DNA of 25,071 nucleotides from Burkholderiales bacterium (GTDB lineage Bacteria; Pseudomonadota; Gammaproteobacteria; Burkholderiales; Burkholderiaceae_C): contig JAABPT010000022.1 of assembly GCA_011391855.1 (NCBI GenBank), forward strand, positions 1 to 25,071, written 5' to 3'. The notes beneath the pieces were generated by a model, which had not been told where the DNA came from, made no database searches, and worked only from the letters and a program-made list of their open reading frames with translations. A program made the position numbers and the translations under genes. Positions 1-8,293 of this stretch are shown here, piece by piece. Within the stretch, counting starts at the first letter, position 1. Each line of letters begins with the position of its first letter.

Positions 1-1077
1 CCAGTAGTCCCACAGCCGCCAGGCGTAGTCGCGCAGGTTGGGGCATTCGATGCCGCTGCCCTTGAGCGCGGCGTCGGTTTCCCGGCGGTCGAAGCGCGTG
101 GGGTAGTTCACCATCTGCAGCACGTCGTCGGGCAGGCCCAGGTCCTTCACCACGGCGGCGCGAATGCGGCGCACCGGTGCCAGCGCCATCATTCCCTTCT
201 TCACGCTCTTGGGAATGAAGCCCAGCAGCGCCGCGTTGACGAAGAGGTTCATCTTCGGCGCGTGCGCGGCCTTGCTGAAGATGTCGAGCACGTCGCCGAC
301 GCGGTAGCCCTGCGGGTCCACCAGGTGGTAGCACTTGCCGGCGATGCCGCTCTTGGCGTGGCTGATGTGGTCCAGTGCCGCCACCACGAAGTCCACCGGC
401 ACGATATTGATGCGCCCGCCCTCCAGGCCCACCGACGGGAACCACGGCGGCAGGATCTGCCGCATGCGCTGGATGAGCTTGAAGAAGTAATACGGGCCGT
501 CGATCTTGTCCATCTCGCCGGTCTGGCTGTCGCCCACCACGGCCGCCGGGCGGTACACCGTCCACGGCCCCTTGCATTCCTTGCGCACGATCTTCTCGCT
601 CTCGTGCTTGGTCATGAAATACGGGTGGTCCAGCCCTTCGGCTTCCTCGAACATGTCTTCGCGGAAGACGCCTTCGTAAAGTCCGGCGGCAGCGATGCTG
701 CTCACGTGGTGGAAGTGCCCGGCGTCGATGGCCTTGGCAAACTCGACCACGTTGCGCGTGCCGTCCACGTTGACCTGGATCTGACTCTCGGCGTCGGCCG
801 ACAGGTCGTACACGGCAGCCAGGTGGTACACGGCGTCGATCTTGCCCTTCAGCGCCTTCACGGCTTCCGGCGCCACGCCCAGCTTCTTCGCCGTCAGGTC
901 GCCGCTGACGGGCAGGGCGCGCGCCTTGCTCACGCCCCAGTACTGCAGCAGGTCGCCGACCTTGCCTTCGCTGCCCGGCCGCACCAGGAAGTGCACCTTG
1001 CTGCCGCGGCGCGCCAACAGCGTCTTGACGAGGCGCTTGCCGATGAATCCCGTGGCGCCGGTGACGAAATATTCCAT
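1..1077 (-). CDS. Extended SDR / fatty acyl-CoA reductase-like protein (N-terminal module, cut by window edge)
   Basis: The frame is open from the ATG at 1077 to the window edge (359 codons), so the 3' part is missing. An AGGAGA ribosome site precedes the ATG. The N-terminus carries the Rossmann motif TGATGFIG (residues 6-13), and a YFMTK catalytic pair (Tyr153, Lys157) is visible, as in extended SDRs of the NAD_binding_4/thioester-reductase type. Blocks such as HVSSIAAAGL, EAEGLDHPY, DGPYYFFK, GRINIVPVDFVV and NYPTRFD are, from memory, very close to the roughly 660-residue two-module fatty acyl-CoA reductases of Marinobacter (Maqu_2507 type), which reduce acyl-CoA or aldehyde to fatty alcohol with NADPH. 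Those enzymes carry a second, classical SDR after the WDYW position where this window ends. It is transcribed divergently from a phasin gene, which fits storage-lipid metabolism. The family call is fairly sure. The fatty-alcohol activity is inference. Confidence 0.8.
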   Translation of the reverse strand, partial: MEYFVTGATGFIGKRLVKTLLARRGSKVHFLVRPGSEGKVGDLLQYWGVSKARALPVSGDLTAKKLGVAPEAVKALKGKIDAVYHLAAVYDLSADAESQIQVNVDGTRNVVEFAKAIDAGHFHHVSSIAAAGLYEGVFREDMFEEAEGLDHPYFMTKHESEKIVRKECKGPWTVYRPAAVVGDSQTGEMDKIDGPYYFFKLIQRMRQILPPWFPSVGLEGGRINIVPVDFVVAALDHISHAKSGIAGKCYHLVDPQGYRVGDVLDIFSKAAHAPKMNLFVNAALLGFIPKSVKKGMMALAPVRRIRAAVVKDLGLPDDVLQMVNYPTRFDRRETDAALKGSGIECPNLRDYAWRLWDYW

Positions 1078-1167
1078 GCCTGTCTCCTGTGTCTTGGTCC
1101 GCATCTGGGCGCGAAGCATAGAGCCGTCTCACTAGAGAAATGGGCTGCGTTGCCCACGGGTGAACCC

Positions 1168-1173
1168 TATATT
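1168..1173 (+). promoter_or_regulatory. Possible -10 box of the phasin gene
   Basis: TATATT stands out in GC-rich sequence about 70 bases before the phasin ATG. No good -35 hexamer lies at 16-18 bases. A short inverted repeat (CAAGC, 7-base loop, GCTTG, 1187-1203) follows near the expected transcript start and could be an operator, for example for a PhaR-type repressor. That link is speculative. Confidence 0.25.
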
Positions 1174-1240
1174 CCGGACTATGGTGCAAGCACGTGAGGC
1201 TTGTCCCACCCATTCAAACCGACAACGCAGAGGATCCACC

Positions 1241-1777
1241 ATGGTCAAGAAGATGAAAAGCAGCACTGGCGGCGCCACCGCTGGCAAGCAGCAGAGCAGC
1301 CACCTCGCCGCTTCGGTGAAGGAGTCGGCGCAACAGATCTGGCTGGCCGGCATGGGTGCTTTCTCCAAGGCCCAGGAAGAGGGCGGCAAGGTCTTCGAGA
1401 CCCTGGTCAAGGAAGGTCTGAGCCTGCAGAAGAAGACGCAGGGCCTGGCCGAGGACAAGATCAGCGAAGTCACCGGCAAGATGACCGCCATGGCCGACAC
1501 CGTCACCGCCAAGGCTGGCCAGAACTGGGACAAGCTGGAAGCCATCTTCGAAGCCCGCACCGAAAAAGCGCTGGGCAAGCTGGGCGTGCCCACCGCCAAG
1601 GACGTGGACGCGCTGGTCAAGCGTGTGGACGCGCTGGCTGCCGCGGTGGCCAAGCTGTCGAAGACGGCGCCGGCCAAGGCGCCGCGTGCGACTGTCAAGA
1701 CTGCGGCCAAGTCTGCAGCCAAGCCGGCGGTGAAGGCGCCCGTGCGCCGAGCGCGCAAGACGGCCGCGGCGAACTGA
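1241..1777 (+). CDS. Phasin family PHA granule-associated protein
   Basis: This 178-residue protein belongs to the phasin/PhaF-PhaI family, which coats polyhydroxyalkanoate granules and affects their size, number and segregation. The phasin domain covers about residues 20-125, with the typical QIWLAGMGAFSKAQEEGGKVFE block followed by an amphipathic helical region. The tail (about 140-178) is a histone H1-like Lys/Ala/Pro run (AAKSAAKPAVKAP), as in PhaF, which binds DNA. The ATG at 1241 is chosen because AGAGGA lies 7 bases upstream. An in-frame ATG at 1160 would add an unrelated N-terminus. Only about 100 bases and a hairpin separate it from the patatin gene. Presence of phaC 14 kb downstream supports a PHA role. 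The family assignment is firm. DNA binding by the tail is inferred from PhaF. Confidence 0.9.
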   Translation: MVKKMKSSTGGATAGKQQSSHLAASVKESAQQIWLAGMGAFSKAQEEGGKVFETLVKEGLSLQKKTQGLAEDKISEVTGKMTAMADTVTAKAGQNWDKLEAIFEARTEKALGKLGVPTAKDVDALVKRVDALAAAVAKLSKTAPAKAPRATVKTAAKSAAKPAVKAPVRRARKTAAAN

Positions 1778-1828
1778 TCGCGTCGCCCGCCTGACCGGCC
1801 CTGCCGCCCTGATGCGGCGCCGAATCTG

Positions 1829-1857
1829 AACGAAGGGCGCCGCGGGCGTCCTTCGTT
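1829..1857 (+). terminator. Hairpin terminator after the phasin gene
   Basis: A 13-pair stem (AACGAAGGGCGCC against GGCGTCCTTCGTT, one G-U pair) with a GCG loop lies 51 bases after the phasin stop and 20 bases before the patatin ATG. No T-run follows, so full or partial termination is uncertain. It may instead stabilise the abundant phasin mRNA. Confidence 0.5.
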
Positions 1858-1877
1858 GCGTCTGAGTCCCGAGATCC

Positions 1878-3119
1878 ATGCCGACCCCATCCGCTTCCAA
1901 GCCGCCTTCCCGCCGCGCCGGCACGGCCCGCATCGGCCTGGCCCTGGCCGGTGGTGGACCGCTGGGCGCCATCTACGAGATCGGCGCCCTGTGCGCGCTG
2001 CAAGAGGCGTTGCCCGCGGTCGACTTCAGCGACCTCTCGGGCTACGTGGGGGTCTCGGCCGGCAGCTTCGTGGCCGCGGCGCTGGCCAACGGCATGACGC
2101 CGCGGCAGTTGTGCGCGGCCTTCATCGAGAACAACGCGCGCAGTGAAGACCTGGTGCAGCCTTCCGTCTTCATGCGCCCGGCCTTGGGTGAACTGGCGCG
2201 CCGCGTCGCCGCTCTGCCCGGGCTCACGGTGCAGGCCGCCTACCGCTACGCCTTCAAGGGCGACAGCCTGCTGTCGGCACTGGAACGGCTGGGCCGCGCG
2301 CTGCCCACCGGCGTGTTCAGTCACGCCGCGCTGGAAGCCCAGGTGCGGCGGCTGCTCACCGTGCCGGGCCGCAGCAACGACTTTCGCCGTCTGGGCCACC
2401 GCCTGGTGCTGGTGGCCACCGACCTGGACCGCGGCAGCTCAGCGCCCTTCGGCCTGCCGGGCTGGGACCATGTGCCCATCTCGCAGGCCGTGGCCGCCAG
2501 CGCCGCGCTGCCGGGGCTGTTTCCGCCGGTGGCCATCGACGGCCGCTGGTACGTGGACGGCGCGCTGAAGAAGACGCTGCACGCCACCGTGCTGCTCGAC
2601 ATGGGGCTGGACCTGGTGCTGTGCCTGAACCCGCTGGTGCCTTTCGACGCCTCGCACCCGGCGCGCCGCCGCGTGCTGGCCGGTGGCGACGAGGTCATCC
2701 CGCGCCTCATCGACGGCGGCCTGCCGGTGGTGCTGAGCCAGACCTTCCGCACGCTCATCCATTCGCGGCTGGAACTCGGCATGAAGGGTTACGACACCAG
2801 CCATCCGGGCACCAGCGTGCTGCTGTTCGAGCCCGACCACCGCGACCCGGCCATGTTCCTGGCCAACACCTTCGGCTATTCGCAGCGCCGCCGGCTGGCC
2901 GAACATGCCTACCAGCGCACACGCGCCGACCTGCGTTCGCGCCGCGGCGTGCTGCAGGCGCGGCTGCGCGGCCACGGGCTGGCGCTGGACAACGCCGTGC
3001 TCGACGATACCGAGCGCACGCTGCTCGGCCACCGCCGCGCCTTGCGCAGCCGCCTGGCGCGCACGCTGCGCCGGTTGGACGAGGTGCTGGACGACCTGGA
3101 GCAGGCGCTGCCGGCATAG
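1878..3119 (+). CDS. Patatin-like phospholipase/acyl hydrolase
   Basis: This is a 413-residue patatin-domain protein, a Ser-Asp dyad lipid acyl hydrolase. The oxyanion loop is GGGPLG (residues 25-30), the nucleophile elbow is GVSAG with Ser60, and the catalytic Asp227 lies in DGA (227-229). The C-terminal third (about 330-413) is Arg-rich and helical and probably not part of the catalytic core. No signal peptide is seen, so it is expected to be cytoplasmic. It follows a phasin gene on the same strand after a hairpin, so a role at PHA granules or in membrane-lipid turnover is possible but unproven. The ribosome site before the ATG at 1878 is weak. Its substrate cannot be told from sequence. 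It is a separate branch from the secreted patatin at 12064-14328. Confidence 0.85.
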   Translation: MPTPSASKPPSRRAGTARIGLALAGGGPLGAIYEIGALCALQEALPAVDFSDLSGYVGVSAGSFVAAALANGMTPRQLCAAFIENNARSEDLVQPSVFMRPALGELARRVAALPGLTVQAAYRYAFKGDSLLSALERLGRALPTGVFSHAALEAQVRRLLTVPGRSNDFRRLGHRLVLVATDLDRGSSAPFGLPGWDHVPISQAVAASAALPGLFPPVAIDGRWYVDGALKKTLHATVLLDMGLDLVLCLNPLVPFDASHPARRRVLAGGDEVIPRLIDGGLPVVLSQTFRTLIHSRLELGMKGYDTSHPGTSVLLFEPDHRDPAMFLANTFGYSQRRRLAEHAYQRTRADLRSRRGVLQARLRGHGLALDNAVLDDTERTLLGHRRALRSRLARTLRRLDEVLDDLEQALPA

Positions 3120-3168
3120 CACGGAAGCTCAGCCCTGCAGGCTGCGCAGGACGCGCTTTCGTCCCAGC

Positions 3169-4662
3169 TCAGCCCAGGTAACGCGCCTCCAGGTGCGCCT
3201 TGAAGTGCGCCGGATTCAACACCTCGCCGCTGGCGCGCAGGGCCAGTTCGCTGGTGGTCCAGCGGCTGCCCTGGCTCCAGATGTTGTCGCGCAGCCAGTC
3301 GAATACGGCCGTGAGCTCGCCGTGGCCGATGCGTTCGTCCAGGTTGGGCATGGCGCGGCGCATGGCCGCGAACCACTGCGCCGCGTACATGGCGCCGAGT
3401 GAATAGCAGGGGAAATAGCCGAACAGCGATTCGGGCCAGTGCACGTCCTGCAGCGGCCCGTCGGTGTAGTTGCCGCGCGTGTCCACGCCCAGCAGTTCCA
3501 TCATCTTGGCGTCCCACAGCGCGGGCACGTCCTCGGGCTCGATCTCGCCTTCGATCAGCGGACGCTCGATCTCGTAGCGCAGGATGATGTGCGCGGGGTA
3601 GGTCACCTCGTCGGCGTCCACACGGATGTAGCCGCGCTTCACGCGCGTCATCAGCCGGTGCAGGTTCTGCGCCTCGAAAGCCGGCTGGTCGCCGAAGGCA
3701 GCACGCACCAGCGGCGCCAGGCGGTTGACGAAACCGGGGTGGCTGCCCAGCTGCATCTCGAAGCTCAGGCTCTGGCTTTCGTGCAACGCCATCGAACGCG
3801 CCTCGGCCACCGGCTGGCCGAGCCAGTCGCGCGGCAGGTTCTGTTCATAGCGCCCATGGCCGGTTTCGTGCACGGTGCCCATCAGGCTGCCCAGGAAGTC
3901 GTCTTCGCGAAAACGCGTCGTCAGCCGCACGTCCTCGGGCACGCCGCCGCAGAAGGGGTGCGTGCTCACGTCCAGGCGGCCGGCCTGGAAGTCAAAACCC
4001 AGCAGGCCGATGACCTGCTCGCACAGCGCGCGCTGCGCGGCCAGCGGGAACGGGCCCACCGGGTCGCGCGCGGGTTCGCGGGCCTGCTTGTCGATCACAT
4101 GCTGGATCAGCCCCGGCAGCCATTGCCGCACCTCGCCGAAGACGCGGTCGAGCTGGGCGCCGGTCATGCCGGGCTCGTAGCGGTCCATCAGCGCGTCGTA
4201 TTTCGACAGCCCCGTCTGCGCCGACAGCAGCGCGGCTTCTTCACGGGCCAATTCGAGCACTGCGCGGAAATTGGCGACGAAACCTTTCCAGTCGTTGGCC
4301 GGGCGTTGTGTGCGCCAGGCGTGTTCGCAGCGAGACGTGGCCATCTTCTGACGCTGCACCAGCGATTCGGGCAGCGCGTTGGCAGCGCGCCATTGGCGCC
4401 GCATCTCGCGCAGGTTGGCGCGCTGCAGGTCCGACAGCGGCTCCTGTTCGGCGCGGGCCAACCCGTCGGCCAGCTTAGGCTCGGTGACCATGCGGTGCAG
4501 CAGCGCGGCCATTTCCGACATCGCCGCGGCGCGTGCCTCGTTGCCCTTGGGCGGCATGTTGGCGGCCTGGTCCCAGCCGGCCAGCGACTGCAGGTGGCCC
4601 AGGCGGTGCAGGCGTTGCCAGGTGGCGGCGAGTTCGTCGTAGGCGGCGGTCGTGGTCGTCAT
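3169..4662 (-). CDS. M32 family metallocarboxypeptidase (Taq/Pfu carboxypeptidase type)
   Basis: This 497-residue protein matches the usual length of family M32, zinc-dependent cytoplasmic carboxypeptidases that remove C-terminal residues from peptides. The zinc site HETGH is at residues 265-269 with Glu266 as catalytic base, and the third ligand is Glu295 in HESQS. Further family blocks are DVSTHPF (231-237), RVDADEVTYPAH and YPAHIILRYEIE. No signal peptide is present. The frame stays open well upstream of the ATG at 4662, but that extension overlaps the YqaA gene in another frame and is not conserved-looking, so MTTTTAAYDE is taken as the start. It converges with the patatin gene, with 49 bases between the stops, and lies 68 bases downstream of the YqaA-type gene on the same strand, so the two may be cotranscribed. 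Confidence 0.93.
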   Translation of the reverse strand: MTTTTAAYDELAATWQRLHRLGHLQSLAGWDQAANMPPKGNEARAAAMSEMAALLHRMVTEPKLADGLARAEQEPLSDLQRANLREMRRQWRAANALPESLVQRQKMATSRCEHAWRTQRPANDWKGFVANFRAVLELAREEAALLSAQTGLSKYDALMDRYEPGMTGAQLDRVFGEVRQWLPGLIQHVIDKQAREPARDPVGPFPLAAQRALCEQVIGLLGFDFQAGRLDVSTHPFCGGVPEDVRLTTRFREDDFLGSLMGTVHETGHGRYEQNLPRDWLGQPVAEARSMALHESQSLSFEMQLGSHPGFVNRLAPLVRAAFGDQPAFEAQNLHRLMTRVKRGYIRVDADEVTYPAHIILRYEIERPLIEGEIEPEDVPALWDAKMMELLGVDTRGNYTDGPLQDVHWPESLFGYFPCYSLGAMYAAQWFAAMRRAMPNLDERIGHGELTAVFDWLRDNIWSQGSRWTTSELALRASGEVLNPAHFKAHLEARYLG

Positions 4663-4730
4663 GGGCTTCTTCGGATGCGGCACCTGGCCGCGAAGTCCGT
4701 GATTCTGCTGCGCCCGTCCGGCCCGCGTGC

Positions 4731-5213
4731 TCAGGGCGTGTACTGCCCCGGAAACAGCCAAAGCAGCGCCAGCGTCATGGTGACGTAGCGCGCGAACTTG
4801 CCGATCGCCATGTAGAACAAGCAGGGCCAGAACGGCAGCTGCAGCCAGCCGGCCACCGCGCACAGCGGGTCGCCCACGCCGGGCAGCCACGACAGCAGGC
4901 AGGCCTTGGGGCCGAAGCCCTGCAGCCAGTCCAGCGCCTTGGAGTGCAGCTTCTTGTGCTTGACGCGTTCGTACAGCACCTCGGCGCCATAGCCCATCCA
5001 CCACGAGATGGCGCCGCCCAGGGTGTTGCCCACGGTGGCCACGCCGATGGCCGGCCAGAACATGTCGGGGTTGAGCTTGATGAGGCCGAATACCGCAGGC
5101 TCGCTGCCCATGGGCAGCAGCGTGGCCGAGAGCATGGAAACGAAGAAGACCGTCGACAGCCCGTATTGCGGCAGCGCCAGCGCGGTGAGCAGGGAGTGCA
5201 GCCAGGCTTCCAT
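4731..5213 (-). CDS. YqaA family (DedA/SNARE-associated type) inner-membrane protein
   Basis: This 160-residue integral membrane protein belongs to the YqaA branch of the DedA/VTT superfamily. It has an N-terminal hydrophobic segment (about 13-35), the motif LLPMGSEP with an acidic residue (33-39), a second segment GVATVGNTLGGAISWWMGYG (57-76), and the re-entrant PGVGDPLCAVAGWL block (111-124) followed by hydrophobic segments to residue 155. DedA relatives act in phospholipid flipping and proton-dependent envelope homeostasis. The exact role of YqaA proteins is not established. The gene diverges from dusB with about 110 bases between the starts. The ATG at 5213 has a poor ribosome site but fits the family start (MEAWLHSLL). 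Confidence 0.87.
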   Translation of the reverse strand: MEAWLHSLLTALALPQYGLSTVFFVSMLSATLLPMGSEPAVFGLIKLNPDMFWPAIGVATVGNTLGGAISWWMGYGAEVLYERVKHKKLHSKALDWLQGFGPKACLLSWLPGVGDPLCAVAGWLQLPFWPCLFYMAIGKFARYVTMTLALLWLFPGQYTP

Positions 5214-5269
5214 GGGTGGAGACCATTATCGACACGCCTGCCGCCCCCGCCCGGTGCGGGGCCGGCGGC

Positions 5270-5275
5270 TATACT
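5270..5275 (+). promoter_or_regulatory. Possible -10 box of the dusB-fis operon
   Basis: TATACT lies about 50 bases before the dusB ATG inside the divergent intergenic region 5214-5324. No recognisable -35 is at the right distance. It is the only AT-rich hexamer in an otherwise GC-dense stretch. Confidence 0.3.
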
Positions 5276-5324
5276 GGCGCCTCATTTTTCAGCAGCCGCG
5301 CTGTTCACCGCCTAACGCCCCGCC

Positions 5325-6353
5325 ATGCGCATCGGCCCGCTCGAGCTGCAAAACAACCTGTTCGTCGCCCCCATGGCCGGTGTCACCGACCGGCCGTTCC
5401 GCATGTTGTGTCGCAGCCTGGGCGCGGGGCATGCGGTGAGCGAGATGGTGACCAGCAAGCGCGAGCTCTGGCACACGCTGAAGACCTCGCGCCGCGCCGA
5501 CCACAGCGGCGAACCGGGTCCCGTTGCCGTGCAGATCGCCGGCGTCGACCCGCTGGAGCTGGCCGACGCAGCGCGCTACAACATCGATCGCGGCGCGGCC
5601 CTCATCGACATCAACATGGGCTGCCCGGCCAAGAAGGTGTGCAGCAAGTGGGCCGGCTCGGCGCTGATGCAAGACGAGGCGCTGGCCATCGCCATCGTCG
5701 AAGCCGTGGTCGCGGCCTGCGCGCCGCGCGGCGTGCCGGTGACGCTGAAGATGCGCAGCGGGTGGTGCGCCACCGAACGCAATGCGCTGCGTCTGGCGCG
5801 CGCGGCCGAAGGCGCTGGCGTGGCCATGGTCACGGTGCATGGACGCACGCGCGAGCAAGGCTATGGCGGCGCGGCCGAATACGACACCGTGGCGGCAGTG
5901 AAGGCCGCGCTGAAGGTGCCCGTGGTGGCCAATGGCGACATCGACACCCCAGCCAAGGCCGCCGCGGTGCTGGCCCGCACCGGCGCCGATGCGCTCATGA
6001 TCGGCCGCGCCGCGATGGGCCGGCCGTGGATCTTCCGCGACATCGCCCACTACCTGGCGCACGGCGAACTGCCGCCGGCGCCGCCGGTGCGCGACGTGCA
6101 GCGCTGGCTCACCACGCACCTGCACGCGCATTACGCGCTGTACGGCGAATTCACGGGCGTGCGCAGCGCGCGCAAGCACATCGGCTGGGCCGTGCGCACG
6201 CTGCCCGGCGGCGAAGCCTTCCGTGCCGCCATGAACGCCATCGACGACTGCCGCGCCCAGGTGCAGGCGGTGACCGACTTCTTCGACCGCCTCGCCGACC
6301 GCCACGTGCGGCTGCCGGCGTCCAACGACGAACGCTCCCGGCTGGCCGCATGA
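5325..6353 (+). CDS. dusB: tRNA-dihydrouridine synthase DusB
   Basis: This 342-residue FMN-dependent enzyme reduces uridine to dihydrouridine in the tRNA D-loop using NADPH. The start MRIGPLELQNNLFVAPMAGVTD is the standard DusB N-terminus of the TIM barrel. The catalytic Cys100 sits in NMGCPAKKV, FMN-phosphate binding is indicated by NGDIDTPAKA and TGADALMIGRAAMGRPW, and the helical tRNA-binding C-terminal domain includes the RSARKHIGWA block. The gene overlaps the next by ATGA, so dusB and fis are translationally coupled, the arrangement known from E. coli and widely conserved in proteobacteria. Confidence 0.96.
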   Translation: MRIGPLELQNNLFVAPMAGVTDRPFRMLCRSLGAGHAVSEMVTSKRELWHTLKTSRRADHSGEPGPVAVQIAGVDPLELADAARYNIDRGAALIDINMGCPAKKVCSKWAGSALMQDEALAIAIVEAVVAACAPRGVPVTLKMRSGWCATERNALRLARAAEGAGVAMVTVHGRTREQGYGGAAEYDTVAAVKAALKVPVVANGDIDTPAKAAAVLARTGADALMIGRAAMGRPWIFRDIAHYLAHGELPPAPPVRDVQRWLTTHLHAHYALYGEFTGVRSARKHIGWAVRTLPGGEAFRAAMNAIDDCRAQVQAVTDFFDRLADRHVRLPASNDERSRLAA

Positions 6354-6586
6354 GCAAAAAGGCGATCGACGAAGTGCTGCGCGCCAGCGTGGAGCAATAT
6401 TTCAAGGACCTGCGCGGCGCCGAGCCGGGCGGGCTGCACGCCTTGTTCCTGGGTGCGGCCGAGAAGCCGCTGCTCGACGTGGTGATGCGCCATGCCGAAG
6501 GCAATCAGAGCAAGGCCGCCGACTGGCTGGGCATCAACCGCAATACGCTGCGGCGCAAGCTGCTCGACCACAAACTGATCAAGTGA
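6350..6586 (+). CDS. fis: Fis family nucleoid-associated DNA-binding protein
   Basis: This 78-residue Fis protein starts at the ATG that overlaps the dusB stop (ATGA). The N-terminal part (about 5-35) supplies dimerisation helices, and the C-terminal helix-turn-helix NQSKAADWLGINRNTLRRKL (53-72) is the classic Fis/NtrC-type recognition unit. Fis bends DNA and modulates rRNA, recombination and growth-phase expression. It is shorter than E. coli Fis (98 residues), lacking part of the flexible N-terminal arm, as is common in beta-proteobacteria. Position directly after dusB and before purH makes the assignment secure. Confidence 0.95.
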   Translation: MSKKAIDEVLRASVEQYFKDLRGAEPGGLHALFLGAAEKPLLDVVMRHAEGNQSKAADWLGINRNTLRRKLLDHKLIK

Positions 6587-6624
6587 ACGTGGCCGGCCCG
6601 CGCCGGCCCAGGACTGTTCCCACC

Positions 6625-8223
6625 ATGCAGCAAGCCACCGCACTCATCTCCGTGTCCGACAAGTCCGGCATCGTCGAATTCGCCCAGGCCTTGGCCGCCC
6701 AGGGCGTGCGGCTGCTGTCCACCGGCGGCACGGCGCGGCTGCTGGCCGACGCCGGCCTGGCCGTCACCGAGGTCGCCGAGGTGACCGGTTCGCCCGAGAT
6801 GCTCGACGGCCGCGTGAAGACACTGCACCCGCGCATCCACGGCGGCCTGCTGGCGCGGCGCGACCGGCCCGAGCACATGGCGGCGCTGGCCGAGCACGGC
6901 ATCCAACCCATCGACCTGCTCGTCGTCAACCTCTACCCGTTTGCCCAGGCCACCGCGCGGCCCGACTGCACGCTGGAAGACGCGATCGAGAATATCGACA
7001 TCGGCGGCCCGGCCATGCTGCGCGCGGCGGCCAAGAACTGGGCCGACGTGGCGGTGGTCATCGACCCCGCCGACTACCCGCGCGTGCTGGAAGAACTGCG
7101 CGCCGGCGGCGTGCAGCGCAACACCCGCTTCATGCTGGCGCGCAAGGTCTTCGCCCACACCGCCGCCTACGACGGCATGATCAGCAACTACCTCGGCGCG
7201 CTGCCTGCCGGCGCCGAGGACAAGCTGGCCGGCGTGCCGCTGCGCGAACCTTATCCGGCCGTGGTGACGCTGCAGTTCACCAAGACGCAAGACATGCGCT
7301 ACGGCGAGAACCCGCACCAGAGCGCGGCCTTCTACCGCGATGCATCGCCCGCTCCGGGCCTGCTGGCCGGCTGGACGCAGCTGCAGGGCAAGGCGCTTTC
7401 GTACAACAACATCGCCGACGCCGACGCGGCCTGGGAATGCGTGAAGACCTTCGACGCGCCCGCTTCGGGTGCAACCGCGGCCGCCTGCGTCATCGTCAAG
7501 CACGCCAACCCCTGCGGCGTGGCCGTGGGCGCCGACCCGGCGCAGGCCTATGCGAAGGCGCTGCAGACCGATCCCACCTCGGCTTTCGGAGGCATCATCG
7601 CCTTCAACCGGCCGCTGGACGGTGCGGCGGCCGAACTGGTGGCGAAACAGTTCGTCGAGGTCGTCATCGCGCCCGCCATCACGGCCGAGGCGCGTGCGGT
7701 GTTCGCGCCCAAGCAGAACGTGCGCCTGCTGGAAGTGCCGCTGGCTCCCGGTGCGAATGCCTTCGACTTCAAGCGCGTCGGCGGCGGCGTGCTGATGCAG
7801 AGCCCCGATGCCAAGAACGTGACCCCGGGCGAAATGCGCGTGGTCACGAAGCTGGCGCCGACCCCGGCGCAGATGGACGACCTGCTGTTTGCCTGGAAGG
7901 TGGCCAAGTTCGTGAAGAGCAATGCCATCGTCTTCTGTGCCGGCGGCATGACGCTGGGCGTGGGCGCGGGGCAGATGAGCCGCGTCGACAGCGCGCGCAT
8001 CGCTGGCATCAAGGCCACCAACGCCGGCCTGTCGCTGGCCGGATCGGCGGTGGCCAGCGACGCCTTCTTCCCCTTCCGCGACGGTCTGGACGTGGTGGTC
8101 GACGCCGGCGCGGCCTGCGTCGTGCAGCCCGGCGGTTCGATGCGCGACGACGAGGTCATCAAGGCCGCCGACGAACGTGGCATCGCCATGGTCTTCACCG
8201 GCACGCGGCATTTCCGGCACTGA
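6625..8223 (+). CDS. purH: Bifunctional AICAR formyltransferase / IMP cyclohydrolase PurH
   Basis: This 532-residue enzyme catalyses the last two steps of de novo IMP synthesis. The N-terminal MGS-like cyclohydrolase domain (about 1-200) starts ALISVSDKSGIVEFAQAL and contains RVKTLHPRIHGGLLARRD. The C-terminal transformylase domain contains VKHANPCG with the catalytic Lys292-His293 pair, the TSAFGGIIAFNRPLD block, and a C-terminus GTRHFRH typical of PurH. The ATG at 6625 is chosen as it gives the family start. A frame extension to 6583 overlaps the end of fis. The gene lies 38 bases after fis and is probably in the same transcript. It is followed by a long nested hairpin (8225-8279). Confidence 0.97.
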   Translation: MQQATALISVSDKSGIVEFAQALAAQGVRLLSTGGTARLLADAGLAVTEVAEVTGSPEMLDGRVKTLHPRIHGGLLARRDRPEHMAALAEHGIQPIDLLVVNLYPFAQATARPDCTLEDAIENIDIGGPAMLRAAAKNWADVAVVIDPADYPRVLEELRAGGVQRNTRFMLARKVFAHTAAYDGMISNYLGALPAGAEDKLAGVPLREPYPAVVTLQFTKTQDMRYGENPHQSAAFYRDASPAPGLLAGWTQLQGKALSYNNIADADAAWECVKTFDAPASGATAAACVIVKHANPCGVAVGADPAQAYAKALQTDPTSAFGGIIAFNRPLDGAAAELVAKQFVEVVIAPAITAEARAVFAPKQNVRLLEVPLAPGANAFDFKRVGGGVLMQSPDAKNVTPGEMRVVTKLAPTPAQMDDLLFAWKVAKFVKSNAIVFCAGGMTLGVGAGQMSRVDSARIAGIKATNAGLSLAGSAVASDAFFPFRDGLDVVVDAGAACVVQPGGSMRDDEVIKAADERGIAMVFTGTRHFRH

Positions 8224-8224
8224 G

Positions 8225-8279
8225 CGAGGGGCCTTCGATGCAGCCGCTGGGTTGCGGCCTTCGGATCGACGGCCCCTCG
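8225..8279 (+). terminator. Nested hairpin after purH
   Basis: A perfect 9-pair outer stem (CGAGGGGCC at 8225-8233 against GGCCCCTCG at 8271-8279) encloses an inner stem (GCCGC 8243-8247 with GCGGC 8254-8258), with further partial pairing between. It begins one base after the purH stop codon and ends 14 bases before the next ATG. There is no T-run. It could terminate, attenuate or process the transcript. Confidence 0.5.
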
Positions 8280-8293
8280 GCTAGCATGCCGGC

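Noticed and set aside
4663..5235. N-terminal extension of the M32 carboxypeptidase frame
   Set aside because: It overlaps the YqaA-type gene in another frame, and the family starts close to the ATG at 4662.
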